Source: an uncultured Muribaculaceae bacterium (lineage in GTDB: Bacteria > Bacteroidota > Bacteroidia > Bacteroidales > Muribaculaceae). Taken from it: DNA of 64,000 bases. The stretch is from the NCBI GenBank assembly GCA_910583525.1, contig CAJTXL010000014.1:13448-77447 (forward strand), written 5' to 3'. Of this stretch, positions 51,237 through 60,113 are shown one piece after another; position 1 is the first letter of the stretch, and each line of letters opens with the position of its first letter. Under the pieces are notes generated by a model. It saw nothing but the letters and a program-made list of their open reading frames with translations. It did not search any database and had not been told where the DNA came from. The translations under genes and the position numbers were made by a program.

Positions 51237-53864
51237 TCAGAACTCCTGGCCGAGGATGAAGTGGAAGTGGCTTCCGCCTTTCTGTCCGTCGACTTTGTCG
51301 AAGCCGTAGGCCCAGTCGATGCCCATCAGGCCGACCATAGGCAGCTGTATGCGGACGCCGGCGCCTGCCGAGCGTTTGAGCGAGAACGGATTGAACTCGC
51401 CTACCGAAGTCCACGCATTGCCGCCTTCGACAAAAGCAAGGCCGTAGATGGTCGTTGACTGCTGGAGCATGAAGGGGAAGTGGATTTCCATTCCCATTCG
51501 GGTGTAGGCGTATCCTTCGCGCTGCCAGGGCGTGAGCGAGCCGTTGTCGTATCCGCGGAGTGCGATGGTCTCGGTCGCGTAGGTGTAGGAACCCGACATG
51601 CCGTCGCCGCCTACGTAGAATGTTTCAAACGGAGTCTTGAGGTATTTGTTGTAGCTGCCGATAAGACCGAAATCGAAGCGTGTCATAAGCACGGGTGTCC
51701 ATTGCTCTGATGTCGACAGGGGAGTGTATGTGCGCGATTTGAAGCGTATTTTCCAATACTCAATCCATTGGTAGAGCTGCTTCTTGGATTCGACGGTGTT
51801 CTCTTCGGCAAGCTTTTTCCAGTTGCGTTTTCCGGTGAAAAGCGATGCCGGAGGTGTTATTTGCAGGTTGAGCGAAAACATCGAGCCGCTGCGGGTGTAT
51901 ATTGGGTTGTCGATTGACGTGCGTGCAAGCGTAAGGCCCAGCACAATGGCGTTCGATGTTCCGTTGTTCATATAGTAGAGGTAGTCCCAATTCTTGAGGT
52001 AGTACCAGTTGTAGCCCAGCTCGGCGGTGAATGTGAAGTAGTCGTCGGGCCATTTCAGGCGTTTGCCGAAACCGACGTTCACGCCGACCATCTGCAGCAC
52101 CTTGTTAGGGTCGAGAGAGTTTTGGTAGCTGTTCTGGTAATAATCGTTGTAGCTGTAGCCGGGATAGTAGCCCAAGCCCGAACCCCACATAGAAGAGTTG
52201 GCCCATGACCGGTTGTAGAACGACGAGTTTACGCCGGTCTGACGGCTGTAGTATGCCGACACGGAAAGCGAGTTCGGGCGTTTTCCGCCGAACCACGGGT
52301 CGAGAAACGAGATGGCATACGACTGGTAGTAGCGGGCGTTTGTCTGTGCGCTGATAGAGAATGTCTGACCCTCGCCCTGCGGTATGATGCCGCGGTAGGT
52401 GCTCGGGTAGAACAGGTTCTTTATCGAGAAGTTGGAGAATTTGAGCTGCAGTTTGCCTATGATGCCTGTCTGTCCCCAGCCGAGCGAGAACTCGATTTGG
52501 TCGTTGTTTTTGGTTTCGAGATTGAAGACTATGTCTACCGTACCGTTTTCTTCGTTCGGCTGCGGCTGTATGTCCATGTTTTCGGGATTGAAGTGGCCGG
52601 TCTGTGCAATTTCACGGGCCGAACGCATAAGGTCGCTTTTGCTGAAAAGGTCGCCCGGACGGACGCGGAGCTCGCGGCGTATCACTTTTTCGTACAGACG
52701 GTCATTGCCGTTGATTACCACATTGTTGATACGCGCCTGCGGACCTTCCATCATGCGCATTTCAAGAGATATGGAGTCGCCGGTGACTTCGCGTTCGATA
52801 GGTATGAGCTGATAGAACAGGTAGCCCTTGTCCATGTAAAGGTTTGCGACGGCGTCTTCGTCTTCCGAAAGGCGTTTCTGCATCAGCTTTTGGTTGTATA
52901 CGTCGCCCGGCTTCATGTCGAGGAAGGCGTTCAGTGTCTCGGTCGGGTAAATCGTGTTGCCGACCCATGTGATGTCTTTGATGTAGTACTGAGGGCCTTC
53001 TTCGACGGCTATATGCACGTCGACGGTGTTGTCGTCGTATGGTGTCACGCTGTCGGCCACAATCCGTGCGTCGCGGTAGCCTTTTTCGTTGTATTTTTCG
53101 AGAATTCTGTTCAAGTCGTCATGATAGTCGTTTTCAACGAACTTCTTTTGGCTGAATAGCTTGAGGAGGTCGAAGCGCTCGTTGGTCTTCTTCATCGCCC
53201 GTTTGATGGCGCGGTCAGACAGCACTTCGTTGCCGTCGACATAAATCTTGTGTACCTTGACCTTGTTGTTCTTGTTGATTACGATGTCGACGATGGTTTC
53301 GTTTTCGTGCGAGAGGTCTTCGTGCAGATTGATTTTGACTGTCGCATTGCCGAAGCCCTTGTCGGTGTAGTACTTTTTCACGATAGCCTCGGCCCTGTTC
53401 ACGATGTTCTGTGTGATTTGGTTGCCTTTGGTAAGCTGCAGGCGCTCCTGCAGGTCTTTTATTTCGCCTTTTTTAGCGCCTATGTAGTTCACCGAGCCTA
53501 TGCGTGGCTGTGTGCGCAGCACTATCTTAAGCCATGCTTTGTCGTCGGCCACTTTTTCGAGTTCTATCCTCGCCTGGGCGAACAGTGTCTGACGCATCAG
53601 ACGTTTTACCGCATTGGTTATGTCGTCGCCCGGAATGGCCACGCGGTCGCCTACGTTAAGGCCGGCATATCCGAGAATAAGGAAATCGTCGTAGTTCGGC
53701 GCCCCCTCTATCGTGATGCCGGCGATTTCGTAAGTGCGCGGCATGCTTGTGTAAAGCACCGGCGGCGCATATATGGTGTCGACCGGCGCGTGCGACGGAG
53801 CCGCAGAGACCGTATTATGAAGTATGGCGATTAAGGAGAGCAGCAGGATTATCTTTGAACGCAT
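51237..53864 (-). CDS. bamA: Outer-membrane protein assembly factor BamA
   Basis: The central pore of the barrel assembly machinery, 875 residues. Signal peptide (1-21), about five POTRA domains (about 45-430; GNVTV-like KVHKIYVDGNEVLSDRAIKRAMKKT, then VEEGPQYYIKDITWVGNTIY), then a 16-strand barrel ending in FHFILGQEF with the terminal Phe. VFNLETKNNDQIEFSLGWGQTG marks the barrel start. It sits between uppS and two Skp genes, a conserved envelope order in this phylum. Confidence 0.96.
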   Translation of the reverse strand: MRSKIILLLSLIAILHNTVSAAPSHAPVDTIYAPPVLYTSMPRTYEIAGITIEGAPNYDDFLILGYAGLNVGDRVAIPGDDITNAVKRLMRQTLFAQARIELEKVADDKAWLKIVLRTQPRIGSVNYIGAKKGEIKDLQERLQLTKGNQITQNIVNRAEAIVKKYYTDKGFGNATVKINLHEDLSHENETIVDIVINKNNKVKVHKIYVDGNEVLSDRAIKRAMKKTNERFDLLKLFSQKKFVENDYHDDLNRILEKYNEKGYRDARIVADSVTPYDDNTVDVHIAVEEGPQYYIKDITWVGNTIYPTETLNAFLDMKPGDVYNQKLMQKRLSEDEDAVANLYMDKGYLFYQLIPIEREVTGDSISLEMRMMEGPQARINNVVINGNDRLYEKVIRRELRVRPGDLFSKSDLMRSAREIAQTGHFNPENMDIQPQPNEENGTVDIVFNLETKNNDQIEFSLGWGQTGIIGKLQLKFSNFSIKNLFYPSTYRGIIPQGEGQTFSISAQTNARYYQSYAISFLDPWFGGKRPNSLSVSAYYSRQTGVNSSFYNRSWANSSMWGSGLGYYPGYSYNDYYQNSYQNSLDPNKVLQMVGVNVGFGKRLKWPDDYFTFTAELGYNWYYLKNWDYLYYMNNGTSNAIVLGLTLARTSIDNPIYTRSGSMFSLNLQITPPASLFTGKRNWKKLAEENTVESKKQLYQWIEYWKIRFKSRTYTPLSTSEQWTPVLMTRFDFGLIGSYNKYLKTPFETFYVGGDGMSGSYTYATETIALRGYDNGSLTPWQREGYAYTRMGMEIHFPFMLQQSTTIYGLAFVEGGNAWTSVGEFNPFSLKRSAGAGVRIQLPMVGLMGIDWAYGFDKVDGQKGGSHFHFILGQEF

Positions 53865-53929
53865 AATGCAGTAGATGAGACTATCTTTAGCGAGGTGATT
53901 GATTTAATTTGTTAAAGCGAACGCCGGTG

Positions 53930-54679
53930 TCACGATGACGACTCCACTTGTTCGCCCGTAAGCCCGAAGCGGCGTTGCCGCCGCTGGTAGCCGGCGATGT
54001 CGGCTCTGAAATTTTCTTCGTTGTAGTCGGGCCAGTATGTATTTGTGATGGAGAGTTCGGTATATGCTATCTGATAGAGGAGAAAGTTGCTTATGCGCAT
54101 GTCGCCGCCTGTGCGTATCAGCAGGTCGGGGTCGGGAATGCCGGCGGTGGACAGCTCCGACGCGAACACGTTCTCGTCGATACTTGCCGGCTCAAGTTTT
54201 CCTTCGGCGACTTTTGCGGCTATGTTGCGCACGGCTTCAATGATTTCCCAACGCGAGGAGTAGCTCAGCGCGAGCACGAGGGTGAGACCCGTGCAGTGGG
54301 CGGTATCGGCAATACACCGCTGTAGACGTTCCGAGGCATGGTGTGGCATGCGTGCAATGTCGCCTATTGCGGTGAGCCTTACGTTGTTCTTTATAAGGTC
54401 GGGAGTCTCACGTTCAATAGCCGACACTATCAGGGTCATGAGCGCGTCGACCTCTTCTTTTGGTCTGTTCCAGTTTTCGGTCGAGAATGTGTAGAGTGTC
54501 AGATATCCTATTCCTAAACGCGACGCTTCTTCGGTGATGCGCCTCACAGTCTTGACGCCTTCGACGTGCCCGGCCGACCGTTCGAGGCCACGGGCTTTGG
54601 CCCAACGGCCGTTGCCATCCATTATGATGGCGATGTGCCGGGGCATCCGTGCGCTGTCGAGAGATGTGTTGCTCATATC
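53930..54679 (-). CDS. uppS: Isoprenyl transferase (undecaprenyl diphosphate synthase)
   Basis: A cis-prenyltransferase building the C55 lipid carrier for peptidoglycan and glycans; 249 residues from the chosen start. HIAIIMDGNGRWAKARGLERSAGH contains the catalytic Asp and substrate loop, and LTLYTFSTENWNRP and DLLIRTGGDMRISNFL are conserved. The frame runs up to 54730, inside the preceding gene; I take the ATG at 54677-54679 (MSNTSLDS), seven bases past the DUF6089 stop, because it gives the normal length. An ATG at 54697 is the alternative. Confidence 0.92.
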   Translation of the reverse strand, partial: DMSNTSLDSARMPRHIAIIMDGNGRWAKARGLERSAGHVEGVKTVRRITEEASRLGIGYLTLYTFSTENWNRPKEEVDALMTLIVSAIERETPDLIKNNVRLTAIGDIARMPHHASERLQRCIADTAHCTGLTLVLALSYSSRWEIIEAVRNIAAKVAEGKLEPASIDENVFASELSTAGIPDPDLLIRTGGDMRISNFLLYQIAYTELSITNTYWPDYNEENFRADIAGYQRRQRRFGLTGEQVESSS

Positions 54680-54686
54680 TTTTACG

Positions 54687-55403
54687 TTAGTCGACATAAT
54701 GGCAGGTTTCGCAGCGTTTGCCGAACTCATACGACACGCCTACCGTGAGACGTGAGTACCAGTCGGTGTTTTTGTAGAACGCGGTTTTTATTTGGTTCAG
54801 GTCGGCGAGGTCTTTCCCGTCGAAATGGTCGTTGAATGCTTTTGTCATGGTGAACTCCGCGCCGAGGTTCCACCGTTCGCTGAGTTTGAATTTTATTCCG
54901 AGCCCCATGGGTATTGTCGGGGCGACAAATGTGTTGTCTCCTGACGATGCAAGCGCGACACCGACACCTACGGTGATGTACGGAGTCCAGCGGCGCAGGC
55001 GTTTGTAGCTTTCGCCTATGCCGTAGGCGAAGAAGTTGAACTCGCCTCGTGCGCTCAGATTGTAGATTTGCGATGTGAACGAGTACGATGTGCCGTCGGG
55101 AATGACGTCGTCCATACCCTCGGTGTTGCCGCTGAGTCCGAACGTGGAAAACACTCCGCGGATGGCCCACCGGGCATCGCCTATGTAGCGGAACGACAGC
55201 TCACCGTCGAAGCCAGGATGCTTGAATATGTTCGAACTGTTGGCATCGCCTATATATCCGCTCATGCCGAGCTGAAGGCCAAGGTCGAACTTATAGGGTG
55301 CCGACTGCGCATTTGCGGCAAATACACACAGCAAGAGAGCGCAGGCCGCGGTAAGCAGTCGTGCGCATGGCTGTCTTAGCTGTGTGTATAGCCGAAGCGA
55401 CAT
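54687..55403 (-). CDS. DUF6089-like outer-membrane beta-barrel protein
   Basis: A 238-residue exported barrel protein. The signal peptide (about residues 15-33, LTAACALLLCVFAANAQ) is followed by strands of an outer-membrane barrel (FDLGLQLGMSGYIGDANSSN, WAIRGVFSTFGLSGN, YITVGVGVAL, WNLGAEFTMTKAFND). An odd C-terminus has cysteines in KRCETCHYVD. The start overlaps the preceding stop by one base (TAATG). It lies directly before uppS and bamA, so a role in envelope assembly is plausible but unproven. Family name from memory. Confidence 0.8.
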   Translation of the reverse strand: MSLRLYTQLRQPCARLLTAACALLLCVFAANAQSAPYKFDLGLQLGMSGYIGDANSSNIFKHPGFDGELSFRYIGDARWAIRGVFSTFGLSGNTEGMDDVIPDGTSYSFTSQIYNLSARGEFNFFAYGIGESYKRLRRWTPYITVGVGVALASSGDNTFVAPTIPMGLGIKFKLSERWNLGAEFTMTKAFNDHFDGKDLADLNQIKTAFYKNTDWYSRLTVGVSYEFGKRCETCHYVD

Positions 55404-56911
55404 TATATGATGGGTTTGAATGTGAAACGGTTTATCGTGGCGCGCCACAAGGTATCGTACAGACTGCCGTCGGTAGCCGTACCGCCAAATACATATATAT
55501 ACGGGCTTTGCCATGAGTCTACCGCCGTGGTAGCCCTCGACAGGGTGGGGTAGCCGTAATATATGGCGCCGGCCGGAATACGGTAGGCTGTCTCAAAGCT
55601 CTCCCATCCGTAGCCCGAACGGCTCGACAGGGTGCTTTCGTATACATAGGCCTGTGCCGACGACATTGCCGGCACATAGTCGGGGAGCTGCATCAGGCTT
55701 GAGCCTTTGCTCCAATTCATGCCGTAATCGTTCGAGATATACACAGAGTCGTTCGGCTCGGTGCCGTCGTTGCCGCCGAAAGCAAGAAGCACAGATTCTT
55801 TGGTTACGACGAAAATATTGTTTGTCTTGAATATGAAGAATGGCACTACTGTCATATCGCCCAGACCTTTGGGCAACGGTTTTACCGATATGTTTGCCCA
55901 AGTCGAACCGTCGTAAGCCCACGTGTCAGCCGACATTGTGCCGTCGGCTTTTTTTCCGCCGACAAAGAGCACCTGGTGCTTTTGGCTCATCGGGAACTTG
56001 TAGGCCGAGGTCTGCGAAGTTCCGCTTACGGGCATGCCTTCGGGTAGGGTTGTAGTTGCCTTGGAGGGATAGCTTACCGATTTCCATCCGTCTGAATCGT
56101 GCCGTGCCCCCACTGCACCGTCTCCGTATGCGCAGTAGATGTGCTGCCACGTTTCACCTGTATCGCTCCACGAAGCACCACCGTCGGTCGAGCGGTAAAG
56201 GTGGCCGGAGGCAAGGATGTAGAGCGAGTTGTCGGCTCCCGTGAAGCTGTTGATGTCGGCTCCGGCCGGCAAGGCGACAGTTTTTAGGTCCCAACGGTCT
56301 GAGGCCGGGGTGTCGGTCGATGCCATGCAGAAAGCCGTTCCGTCGCTTGTGAGGGTGTATATCGCAGAACTTGTCTGTACGGTGCGTTGTGCTTTCGGTG
56401 TGCTGAAAGAGGTGGGAAGCTTACGTAGCGCCGCTTGGCTCCATACCATGGAGTCGGTTTTATGTTTGTGTACGTTTACTTCGATTGAATAGTCTTTCTG
56501 TGCCAGTCCGCTGAGCGATGTCAGCTTCAAGGTAACAGGCCCGTTGCTGAAATCTACCGTGTCGGTGCTGTTGGTTATGTAGTTCGATGTCGTGTCTTTG
56601 CCCGAACTGTCTTTCCATGTGAGTGTGGCTGCAGATGCGCCGCTGACCACGTTTATCACCGGCACGAGCTTGTCGGTTTTTGTGCCGAACGGAAGCGAGT
56701 CGGCGTTGAAAATTCGTCCGTTGACCAGGTCTATCGAGAAAAAGACCGTGTCGAGGTTCGTAAGAACGCTGTCGTCTTTGGATAGCTTGAAAGAGTATAC
56801 CGCCACGCTTGACGATAGGTCCTCTGCCGGAGTATAGTCGGAGGAGTTGCATCCGACAAAAGCCGACACGGCAAACAAGGCCGCCAAGCTGAGTATTGTT
56901 AGTTTCTTCAT
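55403..56911 (-). CDS. DUF6242 beta-propeller lipoprotein
   Basis: A 502-residue lipoprotein of unknown function. The lipobox SAFVGCNSSD gives the cysteine near residue 21. An N-terminal cadherin-like beta domain (about 35-150, VAVYSFKLSKDDSVLTNLDTVFFS) is followed by a beta-propeller with Asp-box-like repeats (LYRSTDGGASWSD, VYISNDYGMNWSKG), as in DUF6242 proteins of Bacteroidales. It heads the leftward run to uppS and bamA with a well-formed promoter inside an 18-bp palindrome. Confidence 0.85.
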   Translation of the reverse strand: MKKLTILSLAALFAVSAFVGCNSSDYTPAEDLSSSVAVYSFKLSKDDSVLTNLDTVFFSIDLVNGRIFNADSLPFGTKTDKLVPVINVVSGASAATLTWKDSSGKDTTSNYITNSTDTVDFSNGPVTLKLTSLSGLAQKDYSIEVNVHKHKTDSMVWSQAALRKLPTSFSTPKAQRTVQTSSAIYTLTSDGTAFCMASTDTPASDRWDLKTVALPAGADINSFTGADNSLYILASGHLYRSTDGGASWSDTGETWQHIYCAYGDGAVGARHDSDGWKSVSYPSKATTTLPEGMPVSGTSQTSAYKFPMSQKHQVLFVGGKKADGTMSADTWAYDGSTWANISVKPLPKGLGDMTVVPFFIFKTNNIFVVTKESVLLAFGGNDGTEPNDSVYISNDYGMNWSKGSSLMQLPDYVPAMSSAQAYVYESTLSSRSGYGWESFETAYRIPAGAIYYGYPTLSRATTAVDSWQSPYIYVFGGTATDGSLYDTLWRATINRFTFKPII

Positions 56912-56935
56912 TTGAGTTTACGATATTTCAAGATG

Positions 56936-56967
56936 CAAAATTATAATTTTGCCGTCAATAGGGCAAA
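56936..56967 (-). promoter_or_regulatory. DUF6242 promoter within a palindrome
   Basis: On the minus strand TTTG (plus CAAA 56964-56967), 20 bases, then TAATTTTG (plus CAAAATTA 56936-56943). The -7 element is half of GCAAAATTATAATTTTGC (56935-56952), a perfect 18-bp palindrome that also puts a TAATTTTG on the plus strand, facing the ribD 3' end. Confidence 0.72.
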
Positions 56968-57001
56968 CTCTTGGAGTTAAAAGCTCGCTTTTGGCCTGCA
57001 T

Positions 57002-58045
57002 TTATATGTTTTTAACTCCGCTGTCGGACTTGTGCGAATAGAAATTAACTAAATTTCTGTCAATTCTAACAATTGACGATGGCGACGCTTCTATGTGTGG
57101 CGCTTTAACGCGCCCTGAACTGCCGAGCCGACATGGCGAAACCTCTTCGAAAGCCTCGTCCCACAACCCTGTGGCGATGAACTCGCTCAGCAGTTTCGCG
57201 CCGCCTTCTACAAGCAGCGAGCTTATGCCTTCTTCTTCAAAAAGGTGTTTAAGCGTGTCTTCGAGAAGTTCGCATGTGCTGATATGTAGGACGTTGCGCG
57301 TAACGTCGGAAAGCAGGCGGCATTGTTGTGCCGAGGCAAGGCCATGTCTGTCAAATATAATCGGGCGAGGCGATTTTCCGTCTATCATGCGCACGTCGAG
57401 GCGCGGATTGTCGGCAATGGCGGTCGTGGCGCCGACGGCAATGGCATCGTGTGTGGCGCGCCGCCAATGCACGAGCTGCGAACTCAGCGTTGTCGAGAAC
57501 CGTGCCGCCGCTTCGCCGGATTGTCGCTTGATGTCCATGAAGCCGTCGGCGCTGCGTGCCCATTTGAGCGTTACGAACGGGCGTCCGAGAGTCTGCGCGG
57601 TCATGAACGTCTTGTTCAGCTCGCGTGACTCTTCTGCAAGCAGTCCTTCCTCTACTTGTATGCCTGCTTGCCGTAGCATTGCTATGCCGCGCCCCGACAC
57701 CTTGGGGTTTGGGTCGCCGGCGGCGACCACAACACGCCCTATGCCGATGTCGGCCAATAGTTTGGCGCATGGCGGAGTTTTACCGTAATGCGAGCACGGT
57801 TCCAATGTTACATATATGGTCGATGAGCCGAGGAGAGCTTTGTCGGTGTCTTTGACAGAGCGTACTGCGTTGACTTCGGCATGTGGCCCCCCGTATTGTC
57901 TGTGCCATCCTTCGCCTATGATGCGGCCTGACGGGTCTGTGATGACCGCCCCCACCATTGGGTTTGGTGACACATGCCCCAGACCGTATGCCGCAAGCTT
58001 CAGCGCACGCCTCATGTAGTGTTCGTCTTTTGCGTCGAAACTCAT
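57002..58045 (-). CDS. ribD: Bifunctional riboflavin deaminase/reductase RibD
   Basis: Two steps of riboflavin synthesis: deamination of the pyrimidine intermediate (N-half) and NADPH reduction of its ribose (C-half, about 145-345). At 347 residues the zinc site is complete: His 55 and Glu 57 in GGPHAEVNA, with Cys 84 and Cys 93 in EPCSHYGKTPPCAKL. The reductase half begins RPFVTLKWARSADGF. The open frame extends to 58117, but the ATG at 58043-58045 (MSFDAKDEHYMRRAL) overlaps the metallopeptidase stop by four bases and matches the family start. Confidence 0.95.
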   Translation of the reverse strand: MSFDAKDEHYMRRALKLAAYGLGHVSPNPMVGAVITDPSGRIIGEGWHRQYGGPHAEVNAVRSVKDTDKALLGSSTIYVTLEPCSHYGKTPPCAKLLADIGIGRVVVAAGDPNPKVSGRGIAMLRQAGIQVEEGLLAEESRELNKTFMTAQTLGRPFVTLKWARSADGFMDIKRQSGEAAARFSTTLSSQLVHWRRATHDAIAVGATTAIADNPRLDVRMIDGKSPRPIIFDRHGLASAQQCRLLSDVTRNVLHISTCELLEDTLKHLFEEEGISSLLVEGGAKLLSEFIATGLWDEAFEEVSPCRLGSSGRVKAPHIEASPSSIVRIDRNLVNFYSHKSDSGVKNI

Positions 58046-58929
58046 AGTGCCGAATATTGCGGTGAGAATGTGTCGCCGTAGTTTGGATTTCCCGTCTGTA
58101 TGCCTTTTGTCAGCCATCTGACGCGTTGTTCCGAACGTCCGTGGTTGAAGCTGTCGGGCATCTCTCTGCCGTAGGCTTTGCGTTGCAGGTAGTCGTCGCC
58201 GATTTTTGACGCCGCATTTACGGCGTTCTCAACATCGCCTTTTTCGATGGATTGGAACATTTCGTTGTCGAGCGCCGCCCATACGCCGGCGTAGAAATCG
58301 GCCTGAAGCTCGAGCCTGACGCTTATCTGATTGGCTTCGCGCTCCGACATCCTCGACATGGCGCTGTGTGCTTGGCCGAGAGTCCCCAAAAGATTCTGCA
58401 CATGATGCCCCACCTCGTGGGCTATGACATATGCGTAGGCGAAGTCGCCCGAAGCCCCTATGTCTTTTTGCATGTCTTTGAAGAAATCAAGGTCGATATA
58501 AACCGTCTGGTCGGCCGAGCAGTAGAACGGGCCTGTTTGCGACGTGGCCTGTCCGCAACCAGAATTGACGGCTCCGCTGAACAATACCAGCTTGGGGCAT
58601 ACGTATTCGCCCCAGCCCTGGCGGCGGAACTCTCGCGTCCATACGTCTTCCGTGCCGGCAAGCACCTGCGAGGCGAACACGGCAAGGCGTTCGTCTTCTT
58701 CTGTCGGCTCGTAGCTCGATGATGCGTATTGCGGACTGATGGCGCCGCTGCCGAGTACGTTGCCGATGACATCGCCTATGCCTCCGCCCGAAAACAGCGT
58801 TAAGGCGGCCACTATAAGCACTCCGACGATGCCGCCGCCCAATCCGAGCTTGCCGCCTATGCCCATGCCGACGCCCATTCTGCGCCTGTCGTCTACATTG
58901 CCGCTACGGCGGCGTCCGTCCATTCTCAT
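58042..58929 (-). CDS. Neutral zinc metallopeptidase (YpfJ type)
   Basis: A 295-residue membrane-anchored putative zinc peptidase. A short Arg-rich cytoplasmic start (RMDGRRRSGNVDDRRR) is followed by a Gly-rich hydrophobic helix (about 26-50, GGGIVGVLIVAALTLF) and an extracytoplasmic domain with HEVGHH (about residue 168), GVWAALDNE and SFNHGRSEQRVRW. The HExxH site is intact. No substrate is known for the family. It is 25 bases after ssb and translationally coupled to ribD. Confidence 0.9.
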   Translation of the reverse strand: MRMDGRRRSGNVDDRRRMGVGMGIGGKLGLGGGIVGVLIVAALTLFSGGGIGDVIGNVLGSGAISPQYASSSYEPTEEDERLAVFASQVLAGTEDVWTREFRRQGWGEYVCPKLVLFSGAVNSGCGQATSQTGPFYCSADQTVYIDLDFFKDMQKDIGASGDFAYAYVIAHEVGHHVQNLLGTLGQAHSAMSRMSEREANQISVRLELQADFYAGVWAALDNEMFQSIEKGDVENAVNAASKIGDDYLQRKAYGREMPDSFNHGRSEQRVRWLTKGIQTGNPNYGDTFSPQYSAL

Positions 58930-58954
58930 TGTACTTTTTAAGCCTTTAAGTTTA

Positions 58955-59287
58955 TTATTTTGGCAGAAGTTCGAAAGTGTCTACATACACTTCGGTGATG
59001 TAGCGTTTTATGGCGTTATGGTCTTCCCACGAGCGTGTGCGCATTTTCCCCTCGACCAGCAACCTTGAGCCTTTGCGGATGTATTTCTCGGCAAAATCTG
59101 CTGCACGGCCCCACATGACTATATTGTGCCATTCGGTGAGTTCGGGCAGCTCTATTTCTTTGCCGTCGGCTGTGCGCGAACGCCGTCGTTCGCTCGTTGC
59201 GAGCGGAAACTCTGCCACCTGGCTGCTGTCGACCATTCTCATTTTAGGGTCGCGGCCCACGTTGCCCAATAATATGACTTTGTTCAT
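58955..59287 (-). CDS. ssb: Single-stranded DNA-binding protein, short form
   Basis: A 110-residue OB-fold SSB: MNKVILLGNVGRDP start, LATSERRR, EWHNIVMWGRAADFAEKYIRKGSRLLVEGKMRTRSWED. It ends at VDTFELLPK right after the OB fold; there is no linker and no acidic DDxxPF tip, which normally recruits repair and replication proteins. It lies 6 bases after proC. Either a lineage-typical short SSB or a secondary copy to a full-length one elsewhere. Confidence 0.92.
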   Translation of the reverse strand: MNKVILLGNVGRDPKMRMVDSSQVAEFPLATSERRRSRTADGKEIELPELTEWHNIVMWGRAADFAEKYIRKGSRLLVEGKMRTRSWEDHNAIKRYITEVYVDTFELLPK

Positions 59288-59293
59288 ATCAAC

Positions 59294-60103
59294 TCATTTT
59301 TTAGTCGCAGCCTTGATGCCTGCTGTTACCGCAGCCGAGAAGCCGCAGGCCTCCATGGCATTTATACCTCGTATGGTGAGGCCTCCGGGAGTCGTAACGC
59401 TGTCGATAAGTGCCTCGGGGTGCGCATTTGTATGGTTGATGATAGAGGCGGTCCCTTCGAGGCTTGCAGTGGCAAGTTCTTTTGCCAATTCGGACGACAG
59501 CCCAAGTTCGACTCCGGCCTCTGTCGCCGCTCTGACATAACGCAGTACATTGGCGATGCCGCACGACGAGATTGCCATGGCAGCCCCGAAAAGGTTTTCG
59601 GCGACTATGAACGAGCGGCCCGTGCCTTCGAACAGACGGCATAGGGCGCGCTCTTCGTCGGCGTTAAGGCCGCGCGAGCATATCAGATTGGCCGAGTGGC
59701 CTGTGGCCGCCGCGATGTTCGGCAGCACACGTGCGATTTTCGCTTTGGGGGCATATGGTTTCAGCCACGTTTCGAGTTGGTCGAGCTTGTGTGCGGCCGC
59801 GCAAGAAACCGCGATGCGCCGTCCGTGCCCGAGTTCTTTGCCCATTTGCTTGATTACAGGCTCGACGGCTTCGCCTTCTACGCAAAGCACTATAATGCTT
59901 GCGCCGTCTATCGCTTTTTTCAGGTCGGTTGTGCGAAGTTCTACTCCCGGGGTTTCGCCGAAAGCTTCGAGGCGTCCGGCGCTGCGGTTGTAAAGTCGCA
60001 CGCCGCCCTGTGTCGAAGCCAGACCGCGGGCCATGGCGCTGCCGATGTTTCCGGCGCCGAGCACGGCTATGGCCGTATGTTGTTTGATTTCTTCTTGGTT
60101 CAT
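59294..60103 (-). CDS. proC: Pyrroline-5-carboxylate reductase
   Basis: Last step of proline synthesis: NAD(P)H reduction of pyrroline-5-carboxylate. At 269 residues the Rossmann motif is AVLGAGNIGSAMARGL (about 13-28). ARVLPNIAAATGHSANLIC and the dimer signature SLEGTASIINHTNAHPEALIDSVTTPGGLTIRGI are present. It is 10 bases after the patatin gene and 6 before ssb. Confidence 0.94.
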   Translation of the reverse strand: MNQEEIKQHTAIAVLGAGNIGSAMARGLASTQGGVRLYNRSAGRLEAFGETPGVELRTTDLKKAIDGASIIVLCVEGEAVEPVIKQMGKELGHGRRIAVSCAAAHKLDQLETWLKPYAPKAKIARVLPNIAAATGHSANLICSRGLNADEERALCRLFEGTGRSFIVAENLFGAAMAISSCGIANVLRYVRAATEAGVELGLSSELAKELATASLEGTASIINHTNAHPEALIDSVTTPGGLTIRGINAMEACGFSAAVTAGIKAATKK

Positions 60104-60113
60104 GTCGAATGAT

